Shown here in pieces: positions 61,375 to 64,000 of a stretch of 64,000 nt of DNA; position 1 is the stretch's first letter, and each line of letters opens with the position of its first letter. The DNA is taken from NCBI RefSeq assembly GCF_030823405.1, contig NZ_JAUSXC010000001.1, positions 3,021,001-3,085,000 of the forward strand, written 5' to 3'. Source of the DNA: Chryseobacterium ginsenosidimutans (GTDB lineage Bacteria > Bacteroidota > Bacteroidia > Flavobacteriales > Weeksellaceae). The translations under genes and the position numbers were made by a program. The notes beneath the pieces were generated by a model. That model ran no database searches. It worked only from the letters and a program-made list of their open reading frames with translations, and was not told where the DNA came from.

Positions 61375-62541
61375 TTATCTTGGCAACTCAGGGACAGTAA
61401 TTCTGTCTGTTTTGGTGGATAAAGTTCGTAAAAATGCTTCCAATTGAGAGATTTCTTCATCTGATAATTCCAGCATTCTTACCATTCCCGATTTTTGGGA
61501 ATGCAATGTAATTCCTTCGTGAACGGTTGATCTTTTTTGCGAATATTCCGGATTTCCTTTGCTGTAAAATTCAATAACTTCTGTTAAGGTCATCATCGAT
61601 CCGTTGTGTTGCCAAGGTCCTGTTCTTGGGACTTCACGCAAACTCGGAACACGAAATTTTCCGGCATCTTCAGCGTTTTTCGTTATTAAATATCTCCCCA
61701 GATCTTCCCCTTTTTCACCTAACAAAGAGGTTCCCACATTTTCAAATTTACTATTGGAAAAATATCCTGAATTGTGGCAGTTCATACATTGAGCTTTAGT
61801 TCTGAAAAGATGAAGTCCCATCAATTCATCATTTGTATAAATCTCTGATTTCCCGTCAATAAACTTATCAAATTTACTCGAAGAACTTTTCACTGTTCTT
61901 TCAAAAGTTGCAATGGCTTTAGAAATTCTGTCTTTTGTAACCGATTTATCACCAAAAGCTTTTTCAAATAAAATTTCATATCCTTTTATTTTTCCGATTT
62001 TCCCAGCTGCAATATCAATATGTTCACTCATTTCCCTTTCATCCTGAATTGGCATCTGAGACTGTTCTTCCAAAGATTTGGCACGGCCATCCCAAAATAA
62101 AGATTTTGCATATGCAACATTCAGAATACTCATCGCATTCCGGGTTCCGATTTGTCGATCGTGACCGAAAGAAAATGTTCTGCTGTCGCACCAGCCTAAT
62201 TCCGGATCGTGACAAGATGCACACGCAATTTGGTTTGATTTTGAAAGACGTGGATCAAAAAAAAGTGTTTTCCCCAACAATTCTTTTTCTGAAGAATATT
62301 GATTGTCAGAAGGAAACTGAACATCCGGCAAATGACCGATCTCTGAAAAAGACGGCTTTGATTCCGGATCTAAAATTGGTTTTGGCCACTTCGAAGAATC
62401 ACCTGAAGAATATAGTTTTCTCAGGTTATCAATAAAAGCAACTTTTTGGCTGGCTTCTTTTTGTACCGAATTACTTAAGCAATTATTTAAAACAGAAACT
62501 AAAAGAAATAAAACCAAAATCCAACTTAAAACATTCTTCAT
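61375..62541 (-). CDS. Di-haem cytochrome c peroxidase (MauG/CcpA family)
   Basis: A 388-residue periplasmic lipoprotein-like protein (signal at MKNVLSWILVLFLLVSVLNN, Cys following). Two haem c sites are visible: IACASCHDPELGW and AQCMNCHNSGYFS. The intervening FSFGHDRQIGTRNAMSILN and the C-terminal GPWQHNGSMMTLTEV are typical of bacterial di-haem peroxidases, which reduce hydrogen peroxide. The start at 62541 places the signal peptide correctly; the ATG 6 bases earlier is also possible, and the 427-residue reading is rejected. It is divergent from the TonB receptor. Confidence 0.88.
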   Translation of the reverse strand: MKNVLSWILVLFLLVSVLNNCLSNSVQKEASQKVAFIDNLRKLYSSGDSSKWPKPILDPESKPSFSEIGHLPDVQFPSDNQYSSEKELLGKTLFFDPRLSKSNQIACASCHDPELGWCDSRTFSFGHDRQIGTRNAMSILNVAYAKSLFWDGRAKSLEEQSQMPIQDEREMSEHIDIAAGKIGKIKGYEILFEKAFGDKSVTKDRISKAIATFERTVKSSSSKFDKFIDGKSEIYTNDELMGLHLFRTKAQCMNCHNSGYFSNSKFENVGTSLLGEKGEDLGRYLITKNAEDAGKFRVPSLREVPRTGPWQHNGSMMTLTEVIEFYSKGNPEYSQKRSTVHEGITLHSQKSGMVRMLELSDEEISQLEAFLRTLSTKTDRITVPELPR

Positions 62542-62774
62542 GGTCATTCGGAGTTTCAGCAAAAGTAAATATTTTTTATTTCTTATCAATTTGAAAATAT
62601 TGGCTTTAATAATTAAATCAAATAAAAAATTCAGTCTGCCGTTACTACATTGAACCAATTACTATGAATAGCTTAAATTTGCAGGATTATGATACAGAAT
62701 TTCATGACATGTTCACATAATTGGGATTTAATAATCTTACATTTAAACTTTTATTCAAATAATAAACAAACCTA

Positions 62775-64000
62775 ATGCAAATATTATCCTTGAAAATTGC
62801 CACTTCCGCAGCAGCAATTTGTTTCAGCACAATTGTTTTTGCGCAACAGAAATACTCGGTAAGCGGCACTGTAAAAGATAAGAAGAACGGAGAATTGTTA
62901 ATAGGAGTCACAGTAAGAGTCGCTGAAGATCCTACAATTTCGGTAATTGCCAACGAATATGGCTTCTATTCTCTTTCACTTCCCAAAGGAACTTATAATT
63001 TAATCGTTTCGAATCCCGGTTTTAAAGATTTTCAACAAAATATCGTTGTTGAAGATAATATTAAACAAAATCTACAGCTTGATTCGGGAGAAACGGACGA
63101 AAGAACGGGAAAAATAGATGAAGTTGTCATTTCCGGGATTAAAAAAGATAAAAATCTTACTTCCGCTCAAATGGGAACGGAAACATTGAGTATTAAAAAC
63201 ATTGAAAAGCTTCCCGTTTTATTCGGGGAAAAAGATGTGATGAAAACGATACAGCTTTTACCAGGAATCAAAAGCAACGGCGAAGGAAGCAGCGGATTCA
63301 GTGTGAGAGGTGGCGCAACCGACCAGAATCTTATCCTGCTTGATGAAGCCGCAGTTTATAATGCATCCCATTTACTTGGTTTTTTCAGCACTTTCAACAG
63401 TGATGCTCTGAAAGATGCAAGTATTATCAAAGGAAACAGCCCGGCTCAATATGGAGGTCGCCTTTCTTCAGTTTTAGATGTTAAAATGAAAGACGGAAAT
63501 AATAAAGATTACAATGTCAACGGAGGAATTGGGTTAATCAGCAGCAGATTAAGTGTTGAAGGCCCTATTCAAAAGGAAAAATCATCATTTATTGTCTCCG
63601 GAAGAAGAACGTATGCCGATCTATTTTTAAAAGGAAGTGAGGATTTTAAAGACAGTAAATTATATTTCTATGATCTTAATTTAAAGGCAAATTATCAGAT
63701 TAATGACAATAACCGTCTTTATTTATCAGGATATTTTGGAAGAGATGTGTTGGGATTAGGCGATACTTTTTCTACAGATTGGGGAAATACGACGGCGACT
63801 TTACGTTGGAACAGCATTATCAGCAGTAAATTATTCTCAAATACTTCATTGATTTACAGTAATTACAACTATAATGTAAGTCTCAGCAGCAACAATAATA
63901 CATTCGGACTTGATTCTAAAATTGAAGACTGGAATCTTAAGCAGGATTTTACTTGGTTTGCAGGAAATAAGCATTCTGTTCGTTTTGGCTTGCAGTCTAT
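62775..64000 (+). CDS. TonB-dependent receptor with carboxypeptidase-like N-terminal domain (truncated at window edge)
   Basis: The first 408 residues of an outer-membrane receptor. Signal peptide MQILSLKIATSAAAICFSTI ending FAQ, then a CarboxypepD_reg-like domain (VSGTVKDKKNGELLIGVTVR, YGFYSLSLPKGTYNLIVS), the plug domain (LPVLFGEKDVMKTIQLLPGI, GFSVRGGATDQNLILLDEA, SIIKGNSPAQYGGRLSSVLD) and the first barrel strands. The plug motifs are complete. Substrate is unknown. The gene runs past the right edge. Confidence 0.9.
   Translation, partial: MQILSLKIATSAAAICFSTIVFAQQKYSVSGTVKDKKNGELLIGVTVRVAEDPTISVIANEYGFYSLSLPKGTYNLIVSNPGFKDFQQNIVVEDNIKQNLQLDSGETDERTGKIDEVVISGIKKDKNLTSAQMGTETLSIKNIEKLPVLFGEKDVMKTIQLLPGIKSNGEGSSGFSVRGGATDQNLILLDEAAVYNASHLLGFFSTFNSDALKDASIIKGNSPAQYGGRLSSVLDVKMKDGNNKDYNVNGGIGLISSRLSVEGPIQKEKSSFIVSGRRTYADLFLKGSEDFKDSKLYFYDLNLKANYQINDNNRLYLSGYFGRDVLGLGDTFSTDWGNTTATLRWNSIISSKLFSNTSLIYSNYNYNVSLSSNNNTFGLDSKIEDWNLKQDFTWFAGNKHSVRFGLQS

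Noticed and set aside
62049..62435. 128-codon plus-strand ORF
   Set aside because: Opposite the haem-binding part of the cytochrome c peroxidase gene.

Overview
The window is AT-rich chromosomal DNA of a flavobacterium, most likely Chryseobacterium or a close Weeksellaceae relative. The grounds are a type IX secretion (T9SS) C-terminal sorting domain, a GldI-like lipoprotein, GLPGLI-family and DUF6705-like proteins, Chryseobacterium-style bacteriocin-like leader peptides, TAnnTTTG promoter elements, and no Shine-Dalgarno sequences. Species cannot be named from this sequence alone. No tRNA, rRNA, CRISPR array or insertion sequence was recognised.

Layout. 1-3.4 kb: an AddB-like nuclease running off the left edge, a DUF922-like metallopeptidase, a lipoprotein, rsmG and a GLPGLI protein (all minus). 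3.5-7.7 kb: a class I aminotransferase and a two-domain M16 peptidase. 7.9-9.9 kb: two leader-bearing bacteriocin-like peptides around a second GLPGLI protein, then an XRE regulator. 10-17.6 kb: peroxiredoxin, thioredoxin and DUF6952; BI-1; acyl-CoA reductase divergent from a ferredoxin; serC-serA-DUF1015. 17.7-21 kb: a tandem M28 peptidase pair in which the first copy has lost catalytic residues, and a TlpA-like thioredoxin.

21.2-28.7 kb is an accessory block. It holds tandem DUF6705-like lipoproteins with a relic copy, a large lipoprotein with a JAB-like motif, a divergent XRE gene whose promoter lies inside an inverted repeat, a five-unit array of evenly spaced palindromes with compensatory changes, a DUF6261 gene, an NTF2-fold immunity lipoprotein, a retropepsin-like protease and several decayed genes.

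28.9-44.3 kb is mostly housekeeping: cyclophilin-FKBP fusion and gldI, ilvE, mnmD, NUDIX, DUF4294, M42, rpe, ndk, rsgA, DAHP synthase/chorismate mutase, dnaX (with an A10 run where gamma and tau frames separate), an alpha-oxoamine synthase with TetR, and LuxR. Between ndk and rsgA there is a very short candidate transcription unit: sigma-54-like promoter, nine-codon ORF and UUCG terminator.

44.3-64 kb: DUF1349, a Na+/H+ antiporter, small hypotheticals, an epoxide hydrolase, a membrane-anchored coiled-coil GIY-YIG-type protein (DUF4041/T5orf172), a TNT-like toxin lipoprotein followed by a small candidate immunity protein, a LodA/LodB-like CTQ oxidase pair, HAD, Lrp, a T9SS-exported fibronectin protein, a MauG-family di-haem peroxidase and a truncated TonB-dependent receptor.

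The best leads for new biology are the palindrome array with its XRE and DUF6261 neighbours, the sigma-54 mini-ORF unit, the TNT-like/zinc-ribbon pair and the dnaX slippery run. Several genes here carry single-base frame breaks, so sequence accuracy at homopolymers should be confirmed before building on any of them.
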